A stretch of DNA of 64,000 nucleotides, taken from positions 744,001 to 808,000 of the forward strand of contig NZ_CP018346.1 of NCBI RefSeq assembly GCF_001989455.1, read 5' to 3'. A program made the position numbers and the translations under genes. Positions 55,182 through 64,000 of this stretch are shown here, piece after piece (position 1 is the stretch's first letter; each line of letters opens with the position of its first letter). Below the pieces are notes generated by a model that saw only the letters and a program-made list of their open reading frames with translations, did no database searches and had not been told where the DNA came from. The DNA is from Prochlorococcus sp. RS04 (lineage in GTDB: Bacteria > Cyanobacteriota > Cyanobacteriia > PCC-6307 > Cyanobiaceae).

Positions 55182-55409
55182 CTACCAAACATTACATATT
55201 TCTCTAGAGTTGTGAGTCTCACATATATTTTCCAATTCTTTTGGAGATTCTTGGAATATTAAAATTGTCGAAAATGAAATAAATAAGACAAATAAATTTT
55301 GGTAGAATTTAAAATTAACTAAGCTAAATTCTTTCTCTACAGGAAGGGGGTGACTTTTGCTAATACAGAAAGTTTTTGATCTTACATGGGGTTCAAAAGC
55401 TGTCTTCAT
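55182..55409 (-). CDS. Possible small exported/membrane protein, uncertain start
   Basis: A frame ending directly against the HNH gene. The C-terminal 45 residues look protein-like: a hydrophobic helix (FYQNLFVLFISFSTILIF), a short acidic segment and two cysteines in ENICETHN and EICNVW. No ATG, GTG or TTG starts this part; the nearest is ATG 55409, giving 75 residues with an unconvincing N-terminus. It could be real with an odd start, decayed, or chance. Confidence 0.28.
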   Translation of the reverse strand: MKTAFEPHVRSKTFCISKSHPLPVEKEFSLVNFKFYQNLFVLFISFSTILIFQESPKELENICETHNSREICNVW

Positions 55410-55448
55410 TGTCAATTAATACATATGTACTACTTTATCCCAACATGA
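55386..55448 (+). CDS. Possible leader ORF upstream of the epimerase gene
   Basis: ATG at 55386 opens a 20-residue frame (MGFKSCLHCQLIHMYYFIPT) whose TGA overlaps the epimerase ATG as ATGA. It contains a C-x2-C pair. Overlap of this sort allows reinitiation coupling, but a short frame can arise by chance. Confidence 0.25.
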   Translation: MGFKSCLHCQLIHMYYFIPT

Positions 55449-56323
55449 AGAAGCCTGCAAGTTTACTCGGAAATAAAAATAAATTTTTAATCTTGGGATG
55501 TGGTTTCAGCGGTAGTTTTTTTGCAAAAACTATTCGAAAATTCGGTTGCACTGTTTTAACAAGTTCAAGATCTGCAAGAAAAGATCCAAATAGTTTTATT
55601 TTTAACAGTGAAAACGATGTGGTTCCTGATGAAAAAATTTTTGATGGAGTCACGCATATTCTTAGTTGCATACCTCCTGACAAAAATGGTAATGATCCCG
55701 TACTAGAAAGCCTTCAAAGTAAACTACAAGATTTATCCCTTGAATGGATTGGATATTTATCTACCACAGGAGTATATGGAAACACTGATGGTGGTTGGGT
55801 TTCTGAGATAGATCAGCCAAATCCTTTTCAAAAAAGAAGCCATAATAGATTAAATTGCGAAAAAAAATGGATTGAATCTAGTTTGCCCGTGCAAATTTTT
55901 AGATTACCTGGTATCTATGGTCCAGGAAGATCCACCTTTGAAGCAATCAAAAATCAAAAAATTCGAGTTATTTCAAAAAAAGCTCAAGTTTTTTCAAGGG
56001 TTCATGTTGCTGATATTACACATGCAATTATTTTTTTATTACAAAATAAAGATCGTTTAAAGTTTCACCAAATCATAAATATTGCGGATGATGAACCCTG
56101 TTCTCAGATAGAAGTTATTCAATATTGCTACGATTTACTTGGTTTAAAAATGCCAAAGCCAATATTATTTGAAGATGTAAAAGATGCATTATCGCCTATC
56201 GCTCAATCTTTTTGGATAGAAAATAGAAGAGTTTCAAACAAACTTTTATGCGAAACACTCGGATATAAACTAATTTATAAAAACTTTAAATTAGGCTTAA
56301 AAAATTGCTATCTGAACAGTTAA
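55445..56323 (+). CDS. NAD(P)-dependent epimerase/SDR-like oxidoreductase
   Basis: A 292-residue Rossmann protein: FLILGCGFSGSFFAKT (nucleotide loop), YLSTTGVYGNTDGGWVSE (active-site Ser/Tyr region) and RLPGIYGPGRSTFE. Layout resembles YeeZ-like and related atypical extended SDRs; the substrate is unknown. The start was set at ATG 55445; the frame is open upstream to 55376 without homology. The gene ends 21 bases before pdxA on the same strand. Confidence 0.85.
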   Translation: MKKPASLLGNKNKFLILGCGFSGSFFAKTIRKFGCTVLTSSRSARKDPNSFIFNSENDVVPDEKIFDGVTHILSCIPPDKNGNDPVLESLQSKLQDLSLEWIGYLSTTGVYGNTDGGWVSEIDQPNPFQKRSHNRLNCEKKWIESSLPVQIFRLPGIYGPGRSTFEAIKNQKIRVISKKAQVFSRVHVADITHAIIFLLQNKDRLKFHQIINIADDEPCSQIEVIQYCYDLLGLKMPKPILFEDVKDALSPIAQSFWIENRRVSNKLLCETLGYKLIYKNFKLGLKNCYLNS

Positions 56324-56344
56324 AAAAATAAATTAAAAAGTTTT

Positions 56345-57379
56345 ATGAATGTTCAAAATACAATCAAATTATTAAAAGTGGTATTGAGTGTCGGAGATGA
56401 GTCAGGTATTGGACCTGAAATAATCTTAAAAGCCCTTTATTCTAGTCAGATACCCAAGAATATTGACATTGTAATAGTTGGATCAAAAAAAAATCTACAA
56501 AATACATATAAAAATCTTAGATCATTAGGATTAGAAAACCTTGCAAATCCAAAAAATTTAAAGATTCATGATCTCGAAATTTCTTCATTAGATGATGATC
56601 CTAAATCAAGTTACGGTAATTCAAGTTTCCAATATTTAACGAAAGCAATAGAACTTGTAAAACAATATCCTAATTCAGCACTTGTAACTGGACCAATTTG
56701 CAAGAAATCTTGGTCTCTAGCAGGTCATTACTTCTCTGGTCAAACTGAAGTATTAGCAAAAGCATGTGGAGTGAAAAACGTTGGAATGTTATTTACAGCA
56801 AAATCACCAATTACAGGTTGGAGATTTAATACTTTACTAGCTACAACCCACATATCCCTTTCTGAAGTTCCCAAGAAATTAACTACAGAATTAATTCACT
56901 CTAAATTGGATCTTTTCAAAGATTTTTGTAATACCTATTCTGATAAACCTACTTTAAAAGTCGCAGGATTAAACCCTCATGCCGGCGAAGAAGGTCTTTT
57001 AGGTCATGAAGAAAAGGATTGGCTCAATGATGCATTAATTACGTGGAATGAGAAAAATAAAGATATTAGATTATTTGGCCCTTTATCACCAGATAGTTGC
57101 TGGAATTCTTCGGTAAGAGCATGGAATGACAAAAATGCTGAAAAACATGATGGCATTCTTGCTATGTATCATGATCAAGGTTTAATACCAATGAAAGTAA
57201 TAGCTCTTAATTACTCAGTAAATACCACAATCGGTTTACCTTTTATAAGAACATCTCCAGATCATGGAACAGGATTTGATATTGCTGGCAAAGGAATTGC
57301 TCAATCTCAAAGCATGATTGAGGCTATTAAGGCTGCCGTAGAGATGACTAACAATTCAAGACTGCTTAACACGCATTAA
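56345..57379 (+). CDS. pdxA: 4-hydroxythreonine-4-phosphate dehydrogenase
   Basis: A 344-residue PdxA. Motifs: GDESGIGPEIILKAL (N-terminal), TGPICKKSW, GLNPHAGEEGLLG (metal histidine), the MYHDQGLIPMK second histidine region and IRTSPDHGTGFDIAGKG (third). It makes the amino-ketone for pyridoxal phosphate synthesis by the DXP-dependent route. The 3' end overlaps the convergent accB gene by 24 bases, the longest convergent overlap in this window. Confidence 0.95.
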   Translation: MNVQNTIKLLKVVLSVGDESGIGPEIILKALYSSQIPKNIDIVIVGSKKNLQNTYKNLRSLGLENLANPKNLKIHDLEISSLDDDPKSSYGNSSFQYLTKAIELVKQYPNSALVTGPICKKSWSLAGHYFSGQTEVLAKACGVKNVGMLFTAKSPITGWRFNTLLATTHISLSEVPKKLTTELIHSKLDLFKDFCNTYSDKPTLKVAGLNPHAGEEGLLGHEEKDWLNDALITWNEKNKDIRLFGPLSPDSCWNSSVRAWNDKNAEKHDGILAMYHDQGLIPMKVIALNYSVNTTIGLPFIRTSPDHGTGFDIAGKGIAQSQSMIEAIKAAVEMTNNSRLLNTH

Positions 57380-57862
57380 AACTTGACCAAATTCAACTGG
57401 TGTTCCATTTTCAACGAGAATCTCTACAATTTCAGCATTAAATTCAGATTCAATTTCATTCATTAACTTCATTGCTTCCAAAATACAAATAGTTTGACCG
57501 ACCTTAACGTTATTTCCTACTTCGACAAATGGCTCCTCGCCAGGCGCTGCAGCCCTATAAAATGTCCCAACCATAGGAGAAGTAATTTCAGTTAGGTCAG
57601 AACGTCCTGGGGGCGCCACCTGAGGCGGTTCAGGCTCATTAACAACGGAGATATTATCATTAATAGTTTTTTGATTAGCAATTGTCTGCTTATCAAATGA
57701 AGTATTAGAAACTAAATTATTAATAACTTGATTCTGATCAAATACATTCCTTTTTATTTCGAGTTTAAAATCTTCTCCCTCTAGCGAGAACTCCTGTATA
57801 TCACTTGTAGAGATTTTCTCTATTAAGCGATCTAAGTCATCATGATCTAATTTCATAGCCAT
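57356..57862 (-). CDS. accB: Biotin carboxyl carrier protein of acetyl-CoA carboxylase
   Basis: A 168-residue AccB: a Pro-rich linker (EPEPPQVAPPG) joins the N-terminal dimerisation part to the biotinyl domain (about 92-168) with the biotin lysine Lys132 in LEAMKLMNE. It carries carboxybiotin between AccC and the transferase. Its ATG overlaps the efp stop in TAATG, so the pair is translationally coupled. The downstream end overlaps pdxA. Confidence 0.97.
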   Translation of the reverse strand: MAMKLDHDDLDRLIEKISTSDIQEFSLEGEDFKLEIKRNVFDQNQVINNLVSNTSFDKQTIANQKTINDNISVVNEPEPPQVAPPGRSDLTEITSPMVGTFYRAAAPGEEPFVEVGNNVKVGQTICILEAMKLMNEIESEFNAEIVEILVENGTPVEFGQVLMRVKQS

Positions 57863-58422
57863 TAATTTTCACGTCCAAGATAAGTGTCATTTCGAGTATC
57901 AACTTTAATCATTTCTCCCACAGAAATAAATAAAGGAACCATAACTTGAGCACCTGTTTCAAGAATAGCTGGTTTGGTGCCCCCGCTAGCAGTGTCACCT
58001 TTAACTCCTGGATCAGTCTCTGTAACTTTCAAAGTAATAGATATTGGAAGGTCTACTTCTAAAACTTTACCATTGTGGAAAATTACATTAACCTCCATTC
58101 CCTCTTTCAAATACTTTGCGCCTTTACCGATTTGTTCAGAGTTGAGTCTTGTCTCTTCAAAACTTGTCATGTCCATAAAAACATAATCACCAGACTCCAC
58201 ATAAGTATGCTGCAGGTTAGACTTCTCAAGGATAGCCTGCTGTACTGATTCTCCGGCTCGAAAAGTTTTTTCAACAACGTTGCCGGTTTGAACTGATTTT
58301 AATTTTGTTCGTACGAAAGCAGAACCCTTACCAGGCTTGACATGTAGAAATTCTACAACACGCCAAACTTGTCCATCCAATTCGATGGTAGTACCTGTGC
58401 GAAAATCGTTACTGGAAATCAT
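57862..58422 (-). CDS. efp: Translation elongation factor P
   Basis: A 186-residue EF-P with the N-terminal KOW-like domain ([16 protein letters not shown]; the usually modified lysine is Lys32 at the loop tip) and two OB-fold domains ([18 protein letters not shown] signature in the last). It relieves ribosome stalling at polyproline. The efp-accB order is common in cyanobacteria. Confidence 0.97.
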   Translation of the reverse strand: MISSNDFRTGTTIELDGQVWRVVEFLHVKPGKGSAFVRTKLKSVQTGNVVEKTFRAGESVQQAILEKSNLQHTYVESGDYVFMDMTSFEETRLNSEQIGKGAKYLKEGMEVNVIFHNGKVLEVDLPISITLKVTETDPGVKGDTASGGTKPAILETGAQVMVPLFISVGEMIKVDTRNDTYLGREN

Positions 58423-58466
58423 TCCTGTATTACATCACCCAAGGATCATAAACCTGCAAGAGTGCT

Positions 58467-59558
58467 ATGCAAAAATTCTTATCAAATCAGAACAAACTTT
58501 TCTTAATTATATCAATTGTAATTTTACAGTTTTTTCTTTTAAAACCTATTCAAGTATTAGCTGATTTACCTACTGGAAATGCAGTAAAAGACCCTAATGC
58601 AATCCTCAGAAACGCACTCCCTATCAAGCAAGTTGAGTTACAAGAAATTCAACACAAATTGGAAGAAACTAGTGACCTTGTAAGAGGAGGAAGATGGCCC
58701 GCTCTTACGAAAACTGTTACAAAATGTCAATCTTTGCTAAAAAAATACCAAAGTAAAATTATTCAAGAATTACCAAAAGATAAAAAGAAGATTGCTGAAA
58801 AAACATTTTTAGAACTCAAAGAAAATTTTGATAGCCTTCAAGATTACTCTAAATCAAAGGATAAATATTCGTTTATAACGACTCGAAGAAATGCTTTAAA
58901 TAAAATAGGTGGATTAGAAGAATATTTTTTACCAAAAGAATTTCCATACTCTATTCCTCAGGAATTTGATAATTTACCAAGATTACTAGGCAGAGCAAAA
59001 GTCAATATAAAAACCTCCAAAGGAGATATGCAAGCAATTGTGGATGGATTTAACGCCCCACTTACAGCAGGAGCATTTATAGATTTATCTTCAAAAAACT
59101 TCTACAAAGATTTACCCATTAACAGAGCAGAAGAATTTTTTGTACTGCAAACAGGTGATCCAATTGGTGATGATATTGGGTACATAGATACTGAAACAAA
59201 CGAAGAACGTCACGTTCCCTTAGAAATAAGAATTCCTGATGAACAAGATACTTTTTACAATCAAACTTTTGAAGATTTAGGTCTTTACACAGAGACACCA
59301 ACATTACCTTTTGCAACACTTGGAACTCTAGGATGGTCCCATTCAAATGCCGCAGTTGATGATGGGTCATCACAATTTTTCTTCTTTTTATATGAAGCAG
59401 AATTAAATCCAGCGGGTCGCAATTTAATTGATGGAAGGAATGCTGCCTTTGGTTACGTTGTAGATGGATTTGATGTATTAGAAGAGCTTACTAAAGATGA
59501 CACAATAATTTCTATTGATGTTTTAGAAGGGATTGAAAACCTCAAATTAAATGCATAA
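58467..59558 (+). CDS. Lumenal cyclophilin-type peptidyl-prolyl isomerase, CYP38/TLP40-like
   Basis: A 363-residue protein. Residues 1-32 form a signal peptide (hydrophobic IISIVILQFFLL, cut near VLA-DLP). An N-terminal helical domain (about 45-160) carries KQVELQEIQHKLEETSDLVRG (key pattern LEETSDLVRGGRW), as in plant CYP38/TLP40. The C-terminal cyclophilin domain has a degenerate active site (LQTGDP, GTLGWSHSN). Plant CYP38 helps assemble photosystem II in the lumen. ATG at 58467 is supported by the signal peptide. Confidence 0.9.
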   Translation: MQKFLSNQNKLFLIISIVILQFFLLKPIQVLADLPTGNAVKDPNAILRNALPIKQVELQEIQHKLEETSDLVRGGRWPALTKTVTKCQSLLKKYQSKIIQELPKDKKKIAEKTFLELKENFDSLQDYSKSKDKYSFITTRRNALNKIGGLEEYFLPKEFPYSIPQEFDNLPRLLGRAKVNIKTSKGDMQAIVDGFNAPLTAGAFIDLSSKNFYKDLPINRAEEFFVLQTGDPIGDDIGYIDTETNEERHVPLEIRIPDEQDTFYNQTFEDLGLYTETPTLPFATLGTLGWSHSNAAVDDGSSQFFFFLYEAELNPAGRNLIDGRNAAFGYVVDGFDVLEELTKDDTIISIDVLEGIENLKLNA

Positions 59559-60537
59559 AGAAATATTAGAAGATATAGGGGAAAAAGAATTAATAAATAG
59601 GCTAGGAAAATTTATGCCTAAGAATCAAGTTTCAGATGATTGCGCTTTAATCAAAACTAAAAATGAAAATTTACTTGTTAATACTGATTCTTTAGTGGAA
59701 AATGTTCATTTTAATGACATTAGTATTTGTCCTCAAGACCTTGGGTGGAAAGCAGTTGTAAGCAACATCTCTGACTTATTATCTAGTGGAAGCAAAAAAA
59801 CTATTGGTATTACAATAAGCCTAGTTCTACCTGTTCGAACTGAGTGGATTTGGGTTGAAGAAGTATACAAAGGCATAAATAAAGCATTAAAAGAATATGG
59901 CGGATTGATTCTAGGGGGAGACTGCTCAAAGGGGAATGAAAAAATCATTTCAATTACGGCCTTTGGAATTCAAGGTGAGCTTGAATTAAGAAGAAACGCA
60001 TGTAAACCAGGAGATATAATCTTAAGTACAGGAATTCATGGTCTTAGCAAACTGGGATTTTTGATACAAAATAAAATTAATTTTGATAATGAAATTTCTC
60101 TTAATGAAAGATTAATCGTTAAGTCTATTGAACATTTTTGTCGCCCTAGAATTTACCCAAATTTTCTAAATAATCTCCTCAAAACTCGCTCCAATAAAAA
60201 TATAACGAGAATAGGATGTACTGATAGCAGTGATGGCCTATTTCAAGCCTTACAAGATTTAGCAATAGCTAGCAACTGCAAAGCGATCATAAACTATAAA
60301 AAAATACCTAAAGATAAGGATTGGCCTAAAGGAGAAAAATGGGACGAATACTATTTTTTTGGAGGAGAAGATTATGAATTAATTTTCTCATTGCCCAAAA
60401 AATGGGCAGAAAATTTATCTAAACTTGATAAAAATATTAATGAGATTGGTTTTTTTACTGATGGTAGACCATCAATAGAATTCAAAGATTATAAAAAAAA
60501 CAAATTATTTAACAACACACCTTTCAAACACTTTTAA
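59551..60537 (+). CDS. thiL: Thiamine-monophosphate kinase
   Basis: A 328-residue ThiL: DDCALIKTKNENLLVNTDSLVE (key residues DDCA and TDSLVE), GGDCSKG, and CTDSSDGLFQALQDLA with the metal and ATP-binding acidic residues, and GGEDYELIFSLP. It phosphorylates thiamine monophosphate to the diphosphate. Its ATG lies 8 bases before the cyclophilin stop, so the two are coupled. It ends flush against convergent gap2. Confidence 0.95.
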   Translation: MHKEILEDIGEKELINRLGKFMPKNQVSDDCALIKTKNENLLVNTDSLVENVHFNDISICPQDLGWKAVVSNISDLLSSGSKKTIGITISLVLPVRTEWIWVEEVYKGINKALKEYGGLILGGDCSKGNEKIISITAFGIQGELELRRNACKPGDIILSTGIHGLSKLGFLIQNKINFDNEISLNERLIVKSIEHFCRPRIYPNFLNNLLKTRSNKNITRIGCTDSSDGLFQALQDLAIASNCKAIINYKKIPKDKDWPKGEKWDEYYFFGGEDYELIFSLPKKWAENLSKLDKNINEIGFFTDGRPSIEFKDYKKNKLFNNTPFKHF

Positions 60538-61560
60538 TTACTCCCAATTTTTAGCAACAATTTCTGCTAAATCTACAACTCTCTGACTATAACCCCACTC
60601 ATTGTCGTACCATGCAAGCACCTTTACAAGGTTATCTCCAATACACATAGTAAGATCACTATCTACAATTGATGATTCATTGGTACCTGCATAATCGCTT
60701 GACACTAATGGTTCATCTCCATACTTAATAATGCCTTTCATTGTACTTAGAGATGCTTCCTTAAGGGCATTATTGACTTCTTCAGCAGTGACAGATTTAG
60801 AAGATTCAAAAACAAAATCTACTGCTGAAACGTTAGGAGTTGGAACTCTCATTGCAATTCCAGTTAATTTGCCTTTCATTTCTGGGTATACAAGAGCTAC
60901 TGCTTTTGCAGCTCCTGTAGAAGTAGGAACTATGTTTGTAGCAGCGGCTCTAGCCCTTCTTAGATCTCTATGACTATTATCTAAAATTCTTTGATCACCT
61001 GTATAACTATGAATTGTAGTCATCAAACCTTTATTAATCCCAAAAGTTTGATCTAAAACTTTGACTACTGGAGCTAAACAGTTTGTTGTACAACTAGCAT
61101 TACTCAAAATATCGTAATCTTTATGATTATATGTATCAGCATTAACTCCAACTACATAAGTACCAACGCCATCCCCTTTACCAGGCGCAGTTAAGATAAC
61201 TTTTTTTGCTCCTACTTCTAAGTGCTTACTTGCACCTACGTCTGTATTAAATACTCCAGTAGATTCAATAACCAAATCTACACCCCAGTCTTTCCAGGGG
61301 AGATTCATTGGATTTCTATCTGAGAAACATTTAATTGTTTTGTTATTAATTACAAAAGTATCATCAGTATATTGAATATCAACACCATCAAGTTGACCAA
61401 GGACTGAATCGTATTTTAATAAATGAGCATTAGTCTTAGGATCTGATGTAACGTTAATTCCGACTACTTCAATATTGGTGTAAGCACCTCTACTAAGCCA
61501 ACAACGCATAAAATTTCGACCAATTCTGCCAAAGCCGTTAATTGCAACACGCAAAGTCAT
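60538..61560 (-). CDS. gap2: Glyceraldehyde-3-phosphate dehydrogenase, Calvin-cycle Gap2 type
   Basis: A 340-residue GAPDH with catalytic Cys157 in [12 protein letters not shown] and NAD(P) loop [10 protein letters not shown]. After the second strand it reads INVTSDPKT, not the acidic IND of NAD-specific forms, which points to the dual NADPH/NADH Gap2 type used in photosynthetic carbon reduction. No C-terminal CP12-like extension is seen. Confidence 0.95.
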   Translation of the reverse strand: MTLRVAINGFGRIGRNFMRCWLSRGAYTNIEVVGINVTSDPKTNAHLLKYDSVLGQLDGVDIQYTDDTFVINNKTIKCFSDRNPMNLPWKDWGVDLVIESTGVFNTDVGASKHLEVGAKKVILTAPGKGDGVGTYVVGVNADTYNHKDYDILSNASCTTNCLAPVVKVLDQTFGINKGLMTTIHSYTGDQRILDNSHRDLRRARAAATNIVPTSTGAAKAVALVYPEMKGKLTGIAMRVPTPNVSAVDFVFESSKSVTAEEVNNALKEASLSTMKGIIKYGDEPLVSSDYAGTNESSIVDSDLTMCIGDNLVKVLAWYDNEWGYSQRVVDLAEIVAKNWE

Positions 61561-61753
61561 AACTAATAATTTCTAAATGATTAACCTAAGTTGCTGATCA
61601 TACTGAATTTTGTGCAATAACGTAAGGTTTTTTTGATTTATTAAGCAAATAAGTCTAGTTTTGTATTAATTCAAGGAAAAAAAACATTTTTTTTTAAGAA
61701 AAAATAGCAAAATTTTACCTAGAAGTTATTTTGATTTAAGTAAAAGATAAACA

Positions 61754-63163
61754 TTGGATAAAAAATTACTTTTGAAAAGTCATTTTCATTTTATTGGGAT
61801 CGGAGGTATTGGGATGTCAGCATTAGCAATAGGTTTACTTAAAAAAGGTTGTTCAGTTTCAGGATCTGATTTAGTAAAAAACAATGAAACTAATAAATTG
61901 GAGAAACTAGGAGCAGTAATCTTTACTTCTCAAGTTCGACAAAATATTGAATTTGTTACTTCAAAATTTACCAACAGATTGATTAATTTTGTTGTAAGCT
62001 CCGCGATCAAGCCAGAAAATGAAGAATTTTCGTATTGCAAAGAAAAAAATTTATCAATAAAACATCGTTCAGAGATACTTGCGATGCTAATGCGCACTTA
62101 TACGGCATTAGCGATAGCAGGCAGCCACGGAAAAACATCAACTAGTACATTTCTTTCTACGATACTTGAGTTATGCACGCGTAATTCTTCTTCAATAACT
62201 GGAGGAATAATTCCTATTTACAACTCTAATTGTCATCTAGAAAATACAAAATACTTAGTAGCTGAAGTTGATGAATCTGATGGAACTATTAACAAATATA
62301 AATCTGATATTGGAATAATCAATAACATTGATTTTGATCATTGCGATCACTTTTCTAATTTAAGTGAAGTCATATCTTCTTTTAAAAGTTTCGCTAAAAA
62401 CTCTAAAAAATTATTACTTAATTTTGATTGTGAAACCTCAAGAAAAAATTTTTATTCTAATTGTAAGTGGTCAAACTCTACGGCTAAAAACGTAGCATAT
62501 GCAATAATCCCGACTGAAATCAATTCAAAGTATACAATTGGAAAATATTATGAAAATGGAAATTTTATCAGTAATTTAAATATTCCAATTCCAGGACTAC
62601 ACAATCTATCCAATATCACCGCAGCAATAGCAGCTTCCAGAATGATAGGAGTAGATTTTAAAGAAATTAAGAAAAATTTAAAATATTTGAAACTGCCAAA
62701 AAAAAGATTTGAATTTAGAGGCCAAATAGATGAAAGAAATTTATATGATGATTATGCTCATCACCCAAACGAAATAAAAGAGACGATTAAATTAGGAAGA
62801 TTATTTATTGAGCAAAAAAATAATAATGAATTTCAAAAAAATAGATTAGTTGCTTTATTTCAACCTCATAGATATTCTCGAGTAAAGCAATTTAATAAAG
62901 AATTCGCTGAAGAATTATCAAAAGCAGATGTTATTTATGTGACAAGTATTTATGGAGCAGGAGAAGGAAACGAAGATAAAATTACTTCGAAAATTATTAC
63001 AGATTTGATTTATAAAAAAAATAAAAATGTTAGTTACATAAATAATTATTATGAAGTTTCAAAGAATTTTTACGAATTAACTCAAAAAGGGGATTTAATT
63101 TTGAATATGGGAGCTGGTGATTGTCATAATTTCTGGTCAATTTTAAATGAAAAAAATAATTAA
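61754..63163 (+). CDS. murC: UDP-N-acetylmuramate--L-alanine ligase
   Basis: A 469-residue Mur ligase: N-terminal FIGIGGIGMSALA (UDP-binding), ATP loop GSHGKTS (123-129), AEVDESDGT, and the C-terminal DDYAHHPNEIK with the LFQPHRYSR segment. Adds L-alanine to UDP-MurNAc in the cytoplasm. Start is TTG at 61754. murB follows 16 bases later, a common cyanobacterial pair. Confidence 0.96.
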   Translation: MDKKLLLKSHFHFIGIGGIGMSALAIGLLKKGCSVSGSDLVKNNETNKLEKLGAVIFTSQVRQNIEFVTSKFTNRLINFVVSSAIKPENEEFSYCKEKNLSIKHRSEILAMLMRTYTALAIAGSHGKTSTSTFLSTILELCTRNSSSITGGIIPIYNSNCHLENTKYLVAEVDESDGTINKYKSDIGIINNIDFDHCDHFSNLSEVISSFKSFAKNSKKLLLNFDCETSRKNFYSNCKWSNSTAKNVAYAIIPTEINSKYTIGKYYENGNFISNLNIPIPGLHNLSNITAAIAASRMIGVDFKEIKKNLKYLKLPKKRFEFRGQIDERNLYDDYAHHPNEIKETIKLGRLFIEQKNNNEFQKNRLVALFQPHRYSRVKQFNKEFAEELSKADVIYVTSIYGAGEGNEDKITSKIITDLIYKKNKNVSYINNYYEVSKNFYELTQKGDLILNMGAGDCHNFWSILNEKNN

Positions 63164-63179
63164 AATTAATAACTAATTT

Positions 63180-64000
63180 ATGAATAAAAAAATTTTTTCT
63201 GAAAACTGTAATTTAAGTAGTTATACAACTATAAAAGTGGGAGGAGTGGCTGAATATTTTGCTGAGCCAAGAAGTATTGAAGAACTTTCATATCTAATAA
63301 CATGGGCTAATTTAAATAAACAAAGATGTCAAATAATTGGCGCAGGTTCAAATCTTTTAATAAATAATATTTTTATAAAAGGCTTAGTTATTTGTACAAA
63401 AAAATTAAAATCACTAAAGATAGAAGCATATTCAGGAATTATTGAAGCGGAAGCAGGTGTAATGCTCCCAACATTATCTAATTTTCTTGCTAAAAATGGA
63501 TTACAAGGAGGGGAATGGGCTGTCGGAATTCCAGGAACATTAGGAGGAGCAATTTATATGAATGCTGGCACAGGTAATTTTTCGCTAGCAAAAAATCTTA
63601 TTTCCGTAAAAGTTATTAATAATAAAACTCTTGAAAAACTTGAAATTGAAAAAAAAGATATCAATTTTGAGTATAGATTTAGCTCTTTTCAAAGAAACGA
63701 TTTATCAATTATTAGTGCAAGATTACATTTTGAACCTAATGGAAATATAAAAAAATTAATTCATACAACCAAAAATAACCTTAAATTAAAAACAGAAACA
63801 CAACCATATCATCAACCAAGTTTTGGAAGTGTTTTTAAAAATCCTGAAAATAATTATGCTGCAAAAATAATTGATGATATGGGTTTAAAGGGATTTAAAA
63901 TTGGCGGTGCTGAAATTTCTACAATGCATTCAAATTTTATAATTAATACTTCTTCAGCAAGTTCAAAAGATATTTACGAATTAATAACAGTAATTCAACA
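63180..64000 (+). CDS. murB: UDP-N-acetylenolpyruvoylglucosamine reductase, 3'-truncated by window edge
   Basis: The frame opens at ATG 63180 and is still open at the last base. FAD-binding motifs are IIGAGSNLLI and VGIPGTLGGAIYMNAG; YRFSSF supplies the conserved arginine, and PSFGSVFKNP holds the catalytic serine. The visible 273 residues lack only the last part with the terminal glutamate. It reduces UDP-enolpyruvyl-GlcNAc to UDP-MurNAc, the step before MurC. Confidence 0.95.
   Translation, partial: MNKKIFSENCNLSSYTTIKVGGVAEYFAEPRSIEELSYLITWANLNKQRCQIIGAGSNLLINNIFIKGLVICTKKLKSLKIEAYSGIIEAEAGVMLPTLSNFLAKNGLQGGEWAVGIPGTLGGAIYMNAGTGNFSLAKNLISVKVINNKTLEKLEIEKKDINFEYRFSSFQRNDLSIISARLHFEPNGNIKKLIHTTKNNLKLKTETQPYHQPSFGSVFKNPENNYAAKIIDDMGLKGFKIGGAEISTMHSNFIINTSSASSKDIYELITVIQ

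Noticed and set aside
1-64000. CRISPR arrays, insertion sequences, prophage or attachment sites
   Set aside because: I saw no regularly spaced direct repeats, transposase, integrase or terminal repeats flanking the tRNA or tmRNA; tRNA-Leu and ssrA are common integration sites, but neither has a nearby duplicated end that I could find.

Overview
The window is a gene-dense, AT-rich (by eye about 70% A+T) stretch of a cyanobacterial chromosome. Gene content and style point to Prochlorococcus, most likely a high-light clade. The pointers are psbX, a high-light-inducible protein gene, ycf66, the flv3-flv1 flavodiiron pair, sufBCDS, gap2, cbiD, a circularly permuted two-piece tmRNA with the tag ANKIVSFSRQTAPVAA, very short or negative gene spacing, and many TTG/GTG starts. 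There is no insertion sequence, prophage, integrase or CRISPR array. It reads as a streamlined core region, not a genomic island. Assignment to genus rests on recognition of gene families and the tmRNA tag, not on a search.

Layout. 1-6 kb: 3' end of coaX, a PrxQ-type peroxiredoxin, an Sfp-type phosphopantetheinyl transferase, rarA, phosphoglucomutase, a 56-residue membrane protein and a DUF4912 protein. 6-11.4 kb: a small conserved gene divergent from the iron-sulfur assembly operon sufBCDS, with no sufR beside it. 11.4-20 kb: an S9 peptidase, def, a HIT protein, an SbmA/BacA-like ABC exporter/importer followed closely by an hli gene, ycf66, psbX, a YggT protein and accC. 20-29 kb: tRNA-Leu with an AAG anticodon, an LpxB-like protein, a PRC-barrel protein, smc, a stand-alone LigD-phosphoesterase-like protein, two small membrane-protein genes and an RlmL-like methyltransferase. 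29-32 kb: the permuted tmRNA, an aldo/keto reductase, and an orphan ParA-like ATPase overlapping a small membrane protein gene. 32-45.7 kb: argJ, coaE, gatB, thiO-like, ndk, speA, alaS, flv3, flv1 and an FMN reductase. 45.7-53.4 kb: mrdA, small and hypothetical genes, a Cas4/RecB-like nuclease, guaA, cbiD and an alanine/serine-glyoxylate aminotransferase. 53.4-64 kb: a half-length AbrB membrane protein, an exported charged protein, an HNH endonuclease, an epimerase-like gene with a possible leader ORF, pdxA, accB-efp, a CYP38-like lumenal cyclophilin, thiL, gap2, murC and the 5' part of murB.

How the genes work together. Most are housekeeping: cofactor synthesis (coaX, coaE, thiL, thiO-like, pdxA, cbiD, suf), cell wall (mrdA, murC, murB), fatty acid synthesis (accB, accC), translation (alaS, gatB, def, efp, tmRNA, tRNA) and photoprotection/photosystem II (hli, psbX, ycf66, flv1/flv3, CYP38-like). 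I found no obvious large new system. The best candidates for something undescribed are small: the orphan ParA-like ATPase with its overlapping, basic, membrane-anchored partner; a LigD-phosphoesterase-like protein without a ligase; a Cas4-like Cys-containing nuclease without CRISPR; and several unlisted small proteins.
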